Counted from the stretch's first letter, positions 34,250-43,445 are shown. The stretch is DNA of 64,000 nt from Flavobacterium notoginsengisoli (GCF_014207905.1 NZ_JACHLB010000005.1:124001-188000); one strand, 5' to 3'. Numbers and translations are program-made. Notes: generated by a model not told the origin, from the sequence alone.

Positions 34250-37200
34250 TTAAAGAGTTAAATTAAGTCCTAATACCACTTTTCTTGTTGAAGGATATAC
34301 CTGTGTAGCAACACCAGAAATAGCGCCGTTAATTGGCGGAATTTCAGGATCAACTCCAGAATAATGTGTAATTGTGAATAAATTCTCTCCAGCGATATAT
34401 AATCTTAAATTTGAAATGTAAAGACTTTCAATAGGCATATTATAACCCAAAGTCACACTTCTCATTTTAAGGTAAGTTCCAGTTTCTAAGAAACGAGAAG
34501 AAGCTTTGTTTGAATTGCTTGGATTGTTGTAAATCGCTTGTGGATGTGTAGCAATATCTCCAGGTTTTTCCCAACGGCTCCAGCCACTGTGCAAATTCAT
34601 TTGATTACGATCTGTGTAAGCTCCATCTGAATCAAATTCTGCTCTTGCGTAGTTATAGATTTCTCCGCCAACAGAATAACTGAAAATAGCAGCAAAATCG
34701 AATTTTTTATAATTTAAATTGGTAGAAAAACCTCCGAAAAAGTCAGGAGTGTAAGCACCAATTACTTTTTGGTTTTTAGAAGCATCTGCGTAATTATATG
34801 TTTTAACACGTGCTCCACTTGCGTCTGTTGTAATCCATTGCGGTCTTCCGTTTTCTGGATCTACACCAGCCCATTCTGTCAAATACCAGCTGTCAACATC
34901 CATTCCCGGAGTAAGCAATTTTGATGCTGAACCAGCAATACCGCTTCCGTCACCAACAATAATTTGAGTTTTTCCGCCGTACAGACTTGTTACTTTATTT
35001 TTGTTTGTACCAATGTTGGCGTCAATAGACCATTTTAAATTATCATTTTTGATGATGTCTACATTTATTGAAGCTTCAAAACCTCTATTATTAACAGCTC
35101 CAACATTTCTCCAAATACTAGTTACTCCAATTACACCCGGAAGAGGCACTCTGTATAAAAGATCAGAAGTGTTTTTGTTGTAATAATCTAAAGTAATGTT
35201 GACACGATTAAACAATCCAATATCCAATCCGATGTCGCCAGTATATGTTTTTTCCCAGCTCAAATCTGCATTTGCCAACTGCGAAATTAAAGCGCCTGGA
35301 TTTTCATTGTAACTTTGAGAGAACGAATACAACGGAAGGTGAGGGTATAAGCTGTTCGGTCTGTTTCCTACCGAACCATAGCTTGCTTTTAATTTTAAAT
35401 TATGAATGAAGTCAGCGTGAAAAAAGCTTTCTTTATGAATGTTCCATCCACCGCTTACAGAAAAGAAATTTCCATATTGTGCATTTTTTCCAAAGTTTGA
35501 AGCACCGTCACGACGGAAAGATACTTGTGCCAAATAGCGGTCATCATAAGAATAGTTAATATTAGAAAGTAAAGACTGAACTGCCCATTGCGCTCTTCCG
35601 CCTCCTACTTTTTCTGGAACTGCAGCTGCATCGGCAACAATAATTCCAGGTGGAATTCCAGTTGCTATGCCATTACTGTATTTAGAGTTGTATTCATTCC
35701 ACTCGTAACCCGCAACAGCATTAAAACTGTGTTTGTCAAAAGTTTTATTAAACCTTAAAAGCTGGTTACTGTAAACTCGATTGTAATTGCTGAAATAATC
35801 TTCAATTCTTCCTTTAACGGCTTCTCCAGAAGAAGATCTTGGATCTGAATAATAGGTTGAGGTATAGCTTCCAAAAATATAATTATTTACAGAAGCAAAA
35901 GTCAACCAGCTTGTAAGTTTGATATCAAAATCCATGTTGGCACGAACAGTGTAACTTTCAGATTCGCCATAATTCCATTGCAAATCATATAAATAATTAG
36001 AACCTGTTGTATTTACCCAAGTTGGGTTTGGAGCATTTCCAACCAAAGTTCCATCTTCCAAATAAGGGCTATCCCAAGGCATATTTCCGTACAAAGCACC
36101 TACAGAATGTTGTTGATCAAAAGTTGTCTCTTTGGTTAAGTTTATTTGAGGACGTATTGTAAGCCAATTATTTGCTTTATACTCAAATTTCATTAAACCA
36201 TTATACTTTTTATAATCATAGCCTTTAATAGCTCCTGTTTCATCATAATAGCCAAGAGAAACATAACTTTTAAAGTTATCGCCACCTCCGCTAATAGATA
36301 AATTATAGTCGTTTGCTATTCCAGTTTTACTTCCGTTGTCCCACCAATCGTAGTTTTTGTTTCGTAATTCTGGAGTCCACCACCAAACATTTTGAAAATC
36401 TTCTTTGTTAGCAAAAGAATCATACAAATCATATAATTCTGCGCCATTCATAATATCAAAATTTCCGTTATTAATTGTAGTCATTGCAGTTCTTGCAGAA
36501 AAATTGATTGTAGATTTTCCTTTTTTACCACTTTTTGTAGTAACCACAATAACTCCGTTTGCACCTTGCGAACCGTAAACCGCTGTAGAAGCCGCATCTT
36601 TAAGAACAGTAAGAGTTTCGATATCGGCTGGGTTCATATTTCCAGAGCTATTTCCAACAATAACACCATCAATTACCCAAAGCGGATCTGTGCTTCCGTT
36701 TACGGTTGTTCTACCACGAATGATGATTTTTCCAACGGAACCAGGCTGACCGCCTCCCGTGTTTACAAAAACACCCGTAGCTTTTCCTGCCAGCATATTT
36801 TCAACAGCTGGAGTTGTAACGTCAACGATTTTTTTGTTGTCTAAAGTTTGAAGAGATCCTGTCAAGCTTTCCTTTTTAACTTTGCTGTATCCAACAACAA
36901 CTACTTCGTCCATCTGTTGTCCAGATTCTTTCATTGTGATTTTTAATGAAGAGTTTCCAGCAGCTACTTCTTGTTCTTGCATTCCAAGAAATGAAAACAC
37001 TAAAATTGTTGATGAACTTGGAACTTCTATTGCAAAACTTCCATCAATATCGGTTTGAACACCAGTTTTACTTCCTTTAATAACAACATTTACCCCAGGA
37101 ATTGGAGTTCCTTTTTCGTCTACTACTTGCCCTTTTACTACTTTTTGAAATGCTAATAAACTGGTTTTGTTTAAAGCATTTTCACTAATCGGCGCTGCAG

Positions 37201-37312
37201 ACGCTGCTTGAATACTTAAAGACAACAATGAAAACAAAGCAGTTTTTAAGCTTTTTTCAAGTACTGAGTGCATTCTAAAAGTGCTAGACTTTTTAGCGAA
37301 TACTTTTTTCAT
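34250..37312 (-). CDS. SusC/RagA family TonB-linked outer-membrane transporter
   Basis: The 1020-residue protein has a signal region (about 1-40, SLLSLSIQAASA), a carboxypeptidase-regulatory-like domain (VKGQVVDEKGTPIPGVNVVI), a TonB box region (DEVVVVGYSKVKKESLTGSL), a plug domain (about 125-240, including DPLWVIDGVIVGNSS, VLKDAASTAVYGSQGANGVI), and a long C-terminal beta barrel ending in a hydrophobic aromatic-poor strand (KVVLGLNLTL). SusC imports oligosaccharides across the outer membrane with energy from TonB. It is the first gene of the locus and lies behind a predicted LacI-type operator pair. Confidence 0.96.
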   Translation of the reverse strand: MKKVFAKKSSTFRMHSVLEKSLKTALFSLLSLSIQAASAAPISENALNKTSLLAFQKVVKGQVVDEKGTPIPGVNVVIKGSKTGVQTDIDGSFAIEVPSSSTILVFSFLGMQEQEVAAGNSSLKITMKESGQQMDEVVVVGYSKVKKESLTGSLQTLDNKKIVDVTTPAVENMLAGKATGVFVNTGGGQPGSVGKIIIRGRTTVNGSTDPLWVIDGVIVGNSSGNMNPADIETLTVLKDAASTAVYGSQGANGVIVVTTKSGKKGKSTINFSARTAMTTINNGNFDIMNGAELYDLYDSFANKEDFQNVWWWTPELRNKNYDWWDNGSKTGIANDYNLSISGGGDNFKSYVSLGYYDETGAIKGYDYKKYNGLMKFEYKANNWLTIRPQINLTKETTFDQQHSVGALYGNMPWDSPYLEDGTLVGNAPNPTWVNTTGSNYLYDLQWNYGESESYTVRANMDFDIKLTSWLTFASVNNYIFGSYTSTYYSDPRSSSGEAVKGRIEDYFSNYNRVYSNQLLRFNKTFDKHSFNAVAGYEWNEYNSKYSNGIATGIPPGIIVADAAAVPEKVGGGRAQWAVQSLLSNINYSYDDRYLAQVSFRRDGASNFGKNAQYGNFFSVSGGWNIHKESFFHADFIHNLKLKASYGSVGNRPNSLYPHLPLYSFSQSYNENPGALISQLANADLSWEKTYTGDIGLDIGLFNRVNITLDYYNKNTSDLLYRVPLPGVIGVTSIWRNVGAVNNRGFEASINVDIIKNDNLKWSIDANIGTNKNKVTSLYGGKTQIIVGDGSGIAGSASKLLTPGMDVDSWYLTEWAGVDPENGRPQWITTDASGARVKTYNYADASKNQKVIGAYTPDFFGGFSTNLNYKKFDFAAIFSYSVGGEIYNYARAEFDSDGAYTDRNQMNLHSGWSRWEKPGDIATHPQAIYNNPSNSNKASSRFLETGTYLKMRSVTLGYNMPIESLYISNLRLYIAGENLFTITHYSGVDPEIPPINGAISGVATQVYPSTRKVVLGLNLTL

Positions 37313-37475
37313 ACTCTGGTTAGGTTTTGGTTAATAATTGAGTTTTTGTTTAGTTGATTTTTTTCTTTTCTAGACCTTAAAATTTTGGTTTTGTTGATGT
37401 TTTTGAATTCCTTTTTTTAGCTAAAAATGATCGAAAATGAATGCAAATTTTATCCTCAAAATTCTAATTGTTCGA

Positions 37476-37506
37476 CGAAACTAGAGATTAAAAAATTATA
37501 AAACAA
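37476..37506 (-). promoter_or_regulatory. Predicted susC promoter
   Basis: On the minus strand TTG (37504-37506), 20 bases, TAGTTTCG (37476-37483). The -7 box differs from TAnnTTTG at one base. Spacer length, the words TTGTTTTAT and TAATCT, and TAGTTTCGT are shared with the GHMP kinase promoter at 39775. Predicted start near 37472, leaving a 160-base leader. The remaining 37560-37850 part of the gap holds nothing I recognise. Confidence 0.7.
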
Positions 37507-37522
37507 GAAAAAACACAAAAAA

Positions 37523-37559
37523 TGTGCTCGAACACACAAAATTTATGTTCTCGAGCACA
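37523..37559 (-). promoter_or_regulatory. Composite LacI-type operator, site A (susC side)
   Basis: Read toward susC: TGTGCTCGAGAACA, 9 bases, TGTGTTCGAGCACA. Each is a 14-bp near-palindrome with central CG, the form expected for LacI-family regulators. Sixteen bases separate it from the -33 TTG of the susC promoter. Confidence 0.8.
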
Positions 37560-37831
37560 TAAAATTGTGCAATTGATTTTTTTGTGATAAAAAAGTTGAA
37601 GATTTTTTAAAATAAAATGTAAAATCGACAGTTGTTAGATTTAATCGGATTCTTAGCGGGTAGTTTTCTTTTTTAAAGAATATAAAACAGATTGGTTTTT
37701 TGATGAGAATTTCGCAATTGTTGAATTCTAAAGCTAAGAATTGATTAAGTATTTTTAAAAGTAAAATATGTGAGTTTTTTCTTTCTCATTTTTTTTGTTC
37801 GAAGAAGTGAAAAAAAATGACGTTTGATTTT

Positions 37832-37860
37832 TTGAGAAAGATTGCCTTATATTAGCTTTT
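37832..37860 (+). promoter_or_regulatory. Promoter of the CBM9-like gene
   Basis: TTG (37832-37834), 18 bases, TAGCTTTT (37853-37860; one mismatch from consensus). Predicted start near 37864. The first 50 bases of the leader contain a hairpin. Confidence 0.5.
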
Positions 37861-37875
37861 TCAAAAGAGATAGAA

Positions 37876-37909
37876 AAATTGTATTTTCAACTTCTTGAAA
37901 ATACAATTT
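37876..37909 (+). promoter_or_regulatory. Leader hairpin of the CBM9-like gene
   Basis: A perfect 15-bp stem, AAATTGTATTTTCAA / TTGAAAATACAATTT, with a CTTC loop, about 12 bases after the predicted transcription start and 47 bases before the ATG. Confidence 0.7.
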
Positions 37910-37956
37910 GAAAAGCAAGATTTTTTATTTTAGAAAATCAAAATAAAACCGAAAAA

Positions 37957-38607
37957 ATGAGTTCAGATTTAAAAGCCTACAAAGTCAATTTAGTTAAACA
38001 AAATGAAAAAGTTACAATTGAAAAATTGGACCCAGATTTTTGGGCAAAAGCAAACTGTTTAGCAGACTTTTGTTCGCCTTGGAAAGAAGATTCGTTTTCG
38101 AAAATTGAGTTTAGAGCAAGATGGAATTCAGATTATTTGTATTTTAATTTTCAGGTTTTTGACACAGAAGTATATATTGATCGAAAAGACGATTCTACAG
38201 ACAGTATTTGTAATTCAGATAGAGTAGAGCTTTTTTTTAGAAAAGACGAAAAACTGAGTCCGTATTATTGTCTAGAAATGGATGTTGATACTCGAATTCT
38301 AGATTTTGAAGCTTACCCAAATTGGAATTTTGATTACGATTGGAAGTGGCCAAAAGGACATTTAGAAATCTATTCTTTTAAAAATCTAGATTCATTTATC
38401 GTTCAAGGAAAAATAAGCATGACTTCATTAAAAGAATTAGATTTAATTCGAGATAATGTTATTGAAACAGGCGTTTATCGAGCTAAATTTTCTCAAAATG
38501 AAAAGCAGGAATACGAGCCAACATGGATTTCCTGGGTAAATCCTAATACAGAAACCCCTAATTTTCATACCGCATCTTCATTCGGAAAATTTATTCTTGA
38601 GGAGTAA
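37957..38607 (+). CDS. CBM9-like carbohydrate-binding protein without signal peptide
   Basis: The 216-residue protein looks like the carbohydrate-binding family 9-like group: FRARWNSDYLYFNFQVFDTEVY, DRVELFFRKDEKLSPYYCLE MDV, and the C-terminal WISWVNPNTETPNFHTASSF. Such domains bind sugars in a beta-sandwich, usually as part of secreted enzymes. This one has no signal peptide and no other domain, so it may be cytoplasmic. It lies between the divergently read susC locus and the convergent LacI gene. It might act in sugar sensing or sequestration, or may be exported in another way; unknown. Confidence 0.78.
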   Translation: MSSDLKAYKVNLVKQNEKVTIEKLDPDFWAKANCLADFCSPWKEDSFSKIEFRARWNSDYLYFNFQVFDTEVYIDRKDDSTDSICNSDRVELFFRKDEKLSPYYCLEMDVDTRILDFEAYPNWNFDYDWKWPKGHLEIYSFKNLDSFIVQGKISMTSLKELDLIRDNVIETGVYRAKFSQNEKQEYEPTWISWVNPNTETPNFHTASSFGKFILEE

Positions 38608-38620
38608 TTTTTGAAAGAAA

Positions 38621-39661
38621 TTAATAGATATAAAAATCAGCATTTTCGACATTAATAATGTCAATTGGCAATAAAATAGTTTCGGGAATTTCTTTACTAT
38701 ATAAGAAATGTTCTGCCAATGTGCTTACGCCTAAATAAGCCTGTCTTTTCTGATTTTGATGGATTAAAAAATGCAATAATCCCCGATTTAAGTAATTCAC
38801 ATTTTTTTCAATTAAATCGTAACCGATTAAGGCTATTTTTTTATGCTTTAATTCAGAAAGTGTTGTAGCAATTTGATAAGCTTTTGAGGTTGTGATAAAA
38901 ATACCTTTTAGATGCGGATTTTCTTCAAGGAAATTTAAAAACTTGCTTTCAACATTTGGGTGTTTTAGTTTTAGTGTTGTCAGCGAAAAATTATTTAGTT
39001 TTTTTTCTTCAAAATAACTTCTAAAACCTTTTTCTTTTTCCTGCATGTGAACTGCATTTTTCAGGCTCTCATCAATATGAACAATAGCGATTTGTCCTTC
39101 AGATAAAATTAAATTCATTAGACTTGCAGCAACTCGACCGCTTTTGTAAAGATCCTGACCGACAAAACATTTCACAGTATTAGATTCAATCTGATTATTG
39201 AAAGTATTGACAATTATATTGGATTCTTCGTAAATTTTAACAGCCTCAATGGTTTCTTTATGAAAGACAGGAGCAATTAAAACTGCGTCTGGCTCAAGGC
39301 TTAAAACTGCATTATTGGCATTTACAAACGATTTTTTACTTTCGGGATTAAAATATTGAATAGAGATATTAACGCTGTAAGGCTTGAATTCTTTTACCGC
39401 ATCTTGAATTCCATTTACACAAGGAAGCCAATACGAATCTATTTCAGGATCAGGAAGTAAGACACAGATTTTGTAAATCTTGGTGTTTTTTAAATTTCGT
39501 GCAATTAAATTAGGCTCGTAATCAATAACATTTAAGACCTCATTAATTTTTTCCAGCGCCGCAGGAGAAACCTTTCCTCTATTATGCAAAACTCTGTCGA
39601 CAGTTCCTTTAGAAACTCCGGCCATTTGCGCAATGTCTTTAATAGTATATTTTTTATCCAT
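38621..39661 (-). CDS. LacI-family transcriptional regulator
   Basis: The 346-residue protein starts with a LacI helix-turn-helix (YTIKDIAQMAGVSKGTVDRV LHNRGKVS) and the hinge (YEPNLIARNLKN). The C-terminal effector domain (about 62-346, ICVLLPDPEIDSYWLPCVNG) has the type I periplasmic-binding fold, which binds a sugar-type inducer. The gene sits between two groups of catabolic genes and next to palindromic operators at 37523 and 39723, so it is the probable controller of both, and its own start is about 60 bases from site B. A TATATTTG box (39667-39674) just before the ATG suggests a very short leader. Confidence 0.93.
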   Translation of the reverse strand: MDKKYTIKDIAQMAGVSKGTVDRVLHNRGKVSPAALEKINEVLNVIDYEPNLIARNLKNTKIYKICVLLPDPEIDSYWLPCVNGIQDAVKEFKPYSVNISIQYFNPESKKSFVNANNAVLSLEPDAVLIAPVFHKETIEAVKIYEESNIIVNTFNNQIESNTVKCFVGQDLYKSGRVAASLMNLILSEGQIAIVHIDESLKNAVHMQEKEKGFRSYFEEKKLNNFSLTTLKLKHPNVESKFLNFLEENPHLKGIFITTSKAYQIATTLSELKHKKIALIGYDLIEKNVNYLNRGLLHFLIHQNQKRQAYLGVSTLAEHFLYSKEIPETILLPIDIINVENADFYIY

Positions 39662-39666
39662 ATAAG

Positions 39667-39674
39667 CAAATATA
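39667..39674 (-). promoter_or_regulatory. Possible -7 box of the LacI gene
   Basis: Minus-strand TATATTTG ends six bases before the start codon, predicting a leader of about 2 bases. No TTG element is seen at standard spacing, so this is weak. Confidence 0.4.
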
Positions 39675-39722
39675 TAAATTACATTTAATTTTTTCGGAAT
39701 ATAATTTAGCTAATTTTCAAAA

Positions 39723-39758
39723 TGTGCTCGAGAACATTTTTTAGTGTGTTCGAGCACA
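39723..39758 (+). promoter_or_regulatory. Composite LacI-type operator, site B (kinase side)
   Basis: TGTGCTCGAGAACA, 8 bases, TGTGTTCGAGCACA. Both 14-mers are identical to those of site A, in the same order relative to the downstream operon. Sixteen bases separate it from the -33 TTG. Confidence 0.8.
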
Positions 39759-39774
39759 TTTTTTCTGAATTTAT

Positions 39775-39805
39775 TTGTTTTATCAAAATATAATCTATAG
39801 TTTCG
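39775..39805 (+). promoter_or_regulatory. Predicted promoter of the GHMP kinase operon
   Basis: TTG (39775-39777), 20-base spacer, TAGTTTCG (39798-39805). The same spacing and -7 sequence as the susC promoter. Predicted start near 39809, leader of about 85 bases. Confidence 0.7.
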
Positions 39806-39893
39806 TACAATCAAAACCCAAAATCAGAATAAATTTACTAATCAAAATATACTTTAAAACGCTGTTTTTTAGTATTTTAATATCTTGTTTTTA

Positions 39894-40985
39894 ATGAAGA
39901 AAATTACCGCTTCAGCGCCAGGGAGAACCTGTCTTTTTGGAGATCATCAAGATTACTTAGGACTTCCTGTTATAGCTTGCGCCATAGATAGAAATATTAA
40001 GCTAATTGCCAAAGAAAATCAGACCGATACATTTGTGCTCAATATGATTGATATAGACGAAATTCGGACTATAGATATTCATGCCACATTTGAAAAATTA
40101 GAAGCACGAGATTATTTTGCTTCAGCATTACGTGTTCTGCGCAGATACGGCTGTAAACCGACTACAGGTTATACGATAACAATTACTGGAGATATTCCGA
40201 TAAATTCGGGAACATCGAGTTCGTCTGCTTTATTAATGGCTTGGATTCGTTTTCTAATAGAAGCCTTTGGAATTGATCATGAAGTTACACCAGATTTCCT
40301 TTCAAAATTAGGATACGAATCTGAAGTTTTAGAACATGGAGAACCTGGCGGTATGATGGATCATTTCAGTATTGGTGTTGGAAATATCGTATACATCAAT
40401 ACTAAAAAACCTTTTTCTTTTGATGTTATAGGAACAGAATTAAAAGGTTTGATAACAGGAGTTTCTGGAGTTCCAAAAGAGACAATCGGATTAATTGGCG
40501 AATTAAAAGGAAATGCTTTAATGGCAATTGATGTTGTAAAACAAAACTATCCCGAATTTGATCTGAATGCTTCTGAGATAGAAGATTTGAATAAATATAG
40601 AAATTGTCTTCCAGATCGATTGATTCCTTATTTTGAAGCAGCCATCAAAAACTATCATTACACTAAAGAAGCATTAAAAGAATTTGAAAAACCTGTTTTA
40701 GACCTTAAAAAAATTGGCGCTTTGATGAATGGTCATCATGAAATTTTACGAGATCTTCTTAAAATAACGGTTCCGAGAATTGACGCAATGATTAACGCAG
40801 CTCTAAAAGCGGGCGCATACGGAGCAAAAATTGTGGGTTCCGGTGGAGGAGGAAGTATTGTTGTTATTGCTGATCCTCAAAAAGAAGATGCTGTGATAAA
40901 AGCAATTTTAGATGCTGGAGCCGAAGAAGCTTATGTGGTGAATGTAGATCCGGGAGTACGAATTATTGATAATATTGAAATTTAA
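39894..40985 (+). CDS. GHMP-family sugar kinase (galactokinase/N-acetylhexosamine kinase-like)
   Basis: The 363-residue protein has the three GHMP motifs: GRTCLFGDHQDYLGLPV (substrate region), GDIPINSGTSSSSALLMAW (ATP-binding motif 2) and AYGAKIVGSGGGGSIVVIAD (motif 3). These enzymes phosphorylate sugars, often at C1. The start at 39894 is the first ATG preceded by TTTTTAA; the upstream TTG is not needed. It precedes a nucleotidyltransferase gene by 7 bases; the pair can turn a free sugar into a nucleotide sugar. The substrate is not certain; GalNAc is a natural guess given GH109 in the locus. Confidence 0.88.
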   Translation: MKKITASAPGRTCLFGDHQDYLGLPVIACAIDRNIKLIAKENQTDTFVLNMIDIDEIRTIDIHATFEKLEARDYFASALRVLRRYGCKPTTGYTITITGDIPINSGTSSSSALLMAWIRFLIEAFGIDHEVTPDFLSKLGYESEVLEHGEPGGMMDHFSIGVGNIVYINTKKPFSFDVIGTELKGLITGVSGVPKETIGLIGELKGNALMAIDVVKQNYPEFDLNASEIEDLNKYRNCLPDRLIPYFEAAIKNYHYTKEALKEFEKPVLDLKKIGALMNGHHEILRDLLKITVPRIDAMINAALKAGAYGAKIVGSGGGGSIVVIADPQKEDAVIKAILDAGAEEAYVVNVDPGVRIIDNIEI

Positions 40986-40992
40986 AATAAAA

Positions 40993-41874
40993 ATGCACAA
41001 CAATTTAGTAATTCTAGCCGGCGGAGCTTCTTCTCGTATGAAAAAAGAAGCGGTTTTAGATAATTTATCTCCAGAAGAAATTGCTCAGGCAAACGAAAGA
41101 AGTAAAGGTTTAATTGGTGTTGGCGCTAGCGGAAGACCTCTTTTGGATTATCTTTTATGGAATGCAAAAAAAGCTGGATATAAAAACATCTATATTATTA
41201 TAGGTGAACAAGGAGAATTGTTTAAAGAGTTTTATGGAAGCCAAATGAAAAATAATGACTTTCACGGACTTTCTATTTCTTTTGCGGTTCAATACATTCC
41301 AGAAGGAAGAATAAAACCTTTTGGCACTGCTGATGCTTTATTTCAGGCGGTAGAACAATATCCAGAATTAAATTCTCAGTTTTACTCGGTTTGCAATAGC
41401 GATAATTTGTATTCCGCAGAAGCCTTGCGTGCATTAAGAGAAACCGAAAGTCCAAACGCATTTATTAGTTACGATCGTGATGCTATGGATTTTCCGTTGG
41501 AACGTATTTCTCGTTTCGCAATTGCAAAATTAGATCAGAATAATCAACTGTTAGATATATTAGAAAAACCTTCAGAAGATATTTTAGAAGAATATAAAGA
41601 CTCAGAGGGAAAAATAAGAGTGAGTATGAATGCTTTTAAGTTTAATGGCAAAACATTGTACACACATCTTAAGAATTGTCCGGTTCATCCAGAACGTGAT
41701 GAAAAGGAATTGCCAACAGTACTTTTAAACTCCGTTAAGGAAAATCCGCAAACCACTGTCGGAATTCCGTTTTCTGAGCATGTTCCAGACTTAACTGCAA
41801 AAGAAGATATTGCCGATGTAAAAACATATTTGGCAAAATATTACCCTGATTTAAACTGGAATAGCAAAAATTAA
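40993..41874 (+). CDS. Sugar-1-phosphate nucleotidyltransferase
   Basis: The 293-residue protein has the nucleotide-binding start NLVILAGGASSRMKKEAVLD and the later FAVQYIPEGRIKPFGTADAL, CNSDNLYSAEALRAL (metal-binding Asp region). It belongs to the glycosyltransferase-A-fold nucleotidyl transferases, which make NDP-sugars. The ATG at 40993 is preferred over 40966 since the longer start would overlap the kinase stop and encode unrelated residues. Lying 7 bases behind the kinase, it suggests a salvage route sugar to sugar-1-P to NDP-sugar. Confidence 0.88.
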   Translation: MHNNLVILAGGASSRMKKEAVLDNLSPEEIAQANERSKGLIGVGASGRPLLDYLLWNAKKAGYKNIYIIIGEQGELFKEFYGSQMKNNDFHGLSISFAVQYIPEGRIKPFGTADALFQAVEQYPELNSQFYSVCNSDNLYSAEALRALRETESPNAFISYDRDAMDFPLERISRFAIAKLDQNNQLLDILEKPSEDILEEYKDSEGKIRVSMNAFKFNGKTLYTHLKNCPVHPERDEKELPTVLLNSVKENPQTTVGIPFSEHVPDLTAKEDIADVKTYLAKYYPDLNWNSKN

Positions 41875-41919
41875 CAAAACTTTCATATCTAAATTAGAAA
41901 TTAAGGAAATTTAATGTAG

Positions 41920-41927
41920 TACTTTTG
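41920..41927 (+). promoter_or_regulatory. -7 box before the MFS transporter gene
   Basis: TACTTTTG, an exact consensus match, predicts transcription from about 41931 and a 108-base leader. I see no LacI-type operator here and no clear TTG box, so the transporter/nagB pair may be expressed independently. Confidence 0.5.
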
Positions 41928-42038
41928 TTTTGCAAAAAAAATGCAGATATTTGCATAAATTACGCAATCAATAATGTGAGAGTTGATTCTAATTTAGATT
42001 TTGAGTCTATTAAATCTATAACCAATCAACCAAAAATT

Positions 42039-43412
42039 ATGACAAACATTCAAAGTACATTACAAGCAGAAAAAAAGAGTGCCATTGTTCCGATGGTCAT
42101 TTTAACGTTATTGTTTTTTATTCTAGGATTTGTAACCTGGCTAAACGGACCGTTAATTCCGTTTTTTGAATTAGCTTGCGAATTGACATCTTCTCAGGCT
42201 TACTTCGTAACCTTCGCATTTTATATTGCTTATTTCGTAATGGCAATTCCATCTTCTTATATTATTGAAAAAGTGGGATATAAAAACGGAATATCACTTG
42301 GATTATTAATTATCGCCGCTGGTGCGTTTATGTTTTATCCAGCTGCTTCTAGCCGAACTTTTCTTTTGTTTTTAATTGCCTTATTTATAATGGGAACTGG
42401 TTTGGCTGTTTTGCAAACCGCTTCTAATCCGTATGTTGTAGTAATAGGACCAAGAGAAAGTGCTGCAGCGAGAATTAGTGTTTTAGGAATTGCAAATAAA
42501 CTGGCTGGATTTGTAGCGCCAATTGTTTTGACAGTGTTGGTTTTGTCTAATATGCAGGACTTTACCGCAGAAAAAATTGCCTTAATGGACGAAGCTGCAA
42601 AAAATACGGCATTAAATTCTCTTGCTTTACAATTGCAAACACCGTATCTTTATATGGGGTTGATTATTACTGTTTTAGCTTTATTGGTGAAATTTTCTCC
42701 TTTACCAGAAATTGATTTGGATGAAGAAGGAAATGTGTCAAATCTAAGTGTTTTTAAACAGATTAAAAATGCTTTTAGATATCCGCAATTGGTTTTAGGA
42801 GTAATCACTTTAATGTTGTATTTATCTGCCGAAGTTTTAGCAGGAGATTCGATTGGGGCTTTTGGAAAACAGCTAGGTGTTTATGGTGAAGATGGAAATT
42901 TTTATCTAAAACTGACTTCGTTTACAATGTCGGCAATGGTAATTGGATATGTTCTTGGAATTGTTTTAATACCTAAATATGTTTCTCAGGTTAAAGCTTT
43001 AAAGGTTTCTGGAGTATTGGGAATAGTGCTGGTTTTGGCAATTGTTTTGATTTCTCCAAAAATTATGGTTGAAGTTCCGGGAACTCCAAATATTCCGTTA
43101 GTGGTGCTTTTAGTAGCGCTTTTAGGATTGGCAAATGCATTATGCTGGCCGGCAATTTGGCCAATGGCTTTGCAGGATTTAGGAGGATACACGAAAATAG
43201 GAAGTGCCATTTTGATTATGGGAATTATTGGTGGAGCTGTTTTTCCATTATTTTATGGAATGATCACCGAAACAATAAATGCAGATATTGTTGCAAAAAA
43301 TATGCAAAACGTATCAAAAAGCGGAAATCAGATTGCTTATTTAATGTTACTGCCATCTTATATAATGATTTTGTTTTATGCTTTAAAAGGGCATAAATAC
43401 AGAAAATGGTAA
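42039..43412 (+). CDS. MFS sugar transporter, FucP/NagP-type
   Basis: The 457-residue protein has about 12 hydrophobic helices and the pattern of the fucose/galactose/glucose H+ symporter family (FVTWLNGPLIPFFELACELT near the N-terminus, FIMGTGLAVLQTASNPYVVV in helix 4, AIWPMALQDLGGYTKIGSAI later). In Bacteroidetes close relatives carry fucose, glucose/galactose or N-acetylglucosamine (NagP). The start is set at 42039, as upstream codons are unrelated and follow the promoter. With the NagB-type gene next, GlcNAc or GalNAc is a good candidate; not proven. Confidence 0.9.
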   Translation: MTNIQSTLQAEKKSAIVPMVILTLLFFILGFVTWLNGPLIPFFELACELTSSQAYFVTFAFYIAYFVMAIPSSYIIEKVGYKNGISLGLLIIAAGAFMFYPAASSRTFLLFLIALFIMGTGLAVLQTASNPYVVVIGPRESAAARISVLGIANKLAGFVAPIVLTVLVLSNMQDFTAEKIALMDEAAKNTALNSLALQLQTPYLYMGLIITVLALLVKFSPLPEIDLDEEGNVSNLSVFKQIKNAFRYPQLVLGVITLMLYLSAEVLAGDSIGAFGKQLGVYGEDGNFYLKLTSFTMSAMVIGYVLGIVLIPKYVSQVKALKVSGVLGIVLVLAIVLISPKIMVEVPGTPNIPLVVLLVALLGLANALCWPAIWPMALQDLGGYTKIGSAILIMGIIGGAVFPLFYGMITETINADIVAKNMQNVSKSGNQIAYLMLLPSYIMILFYALKGHKYRKW

Positions 43413-43445
43413 TTTCAAAAGGAAAAAAATAAAAATTAATATATC

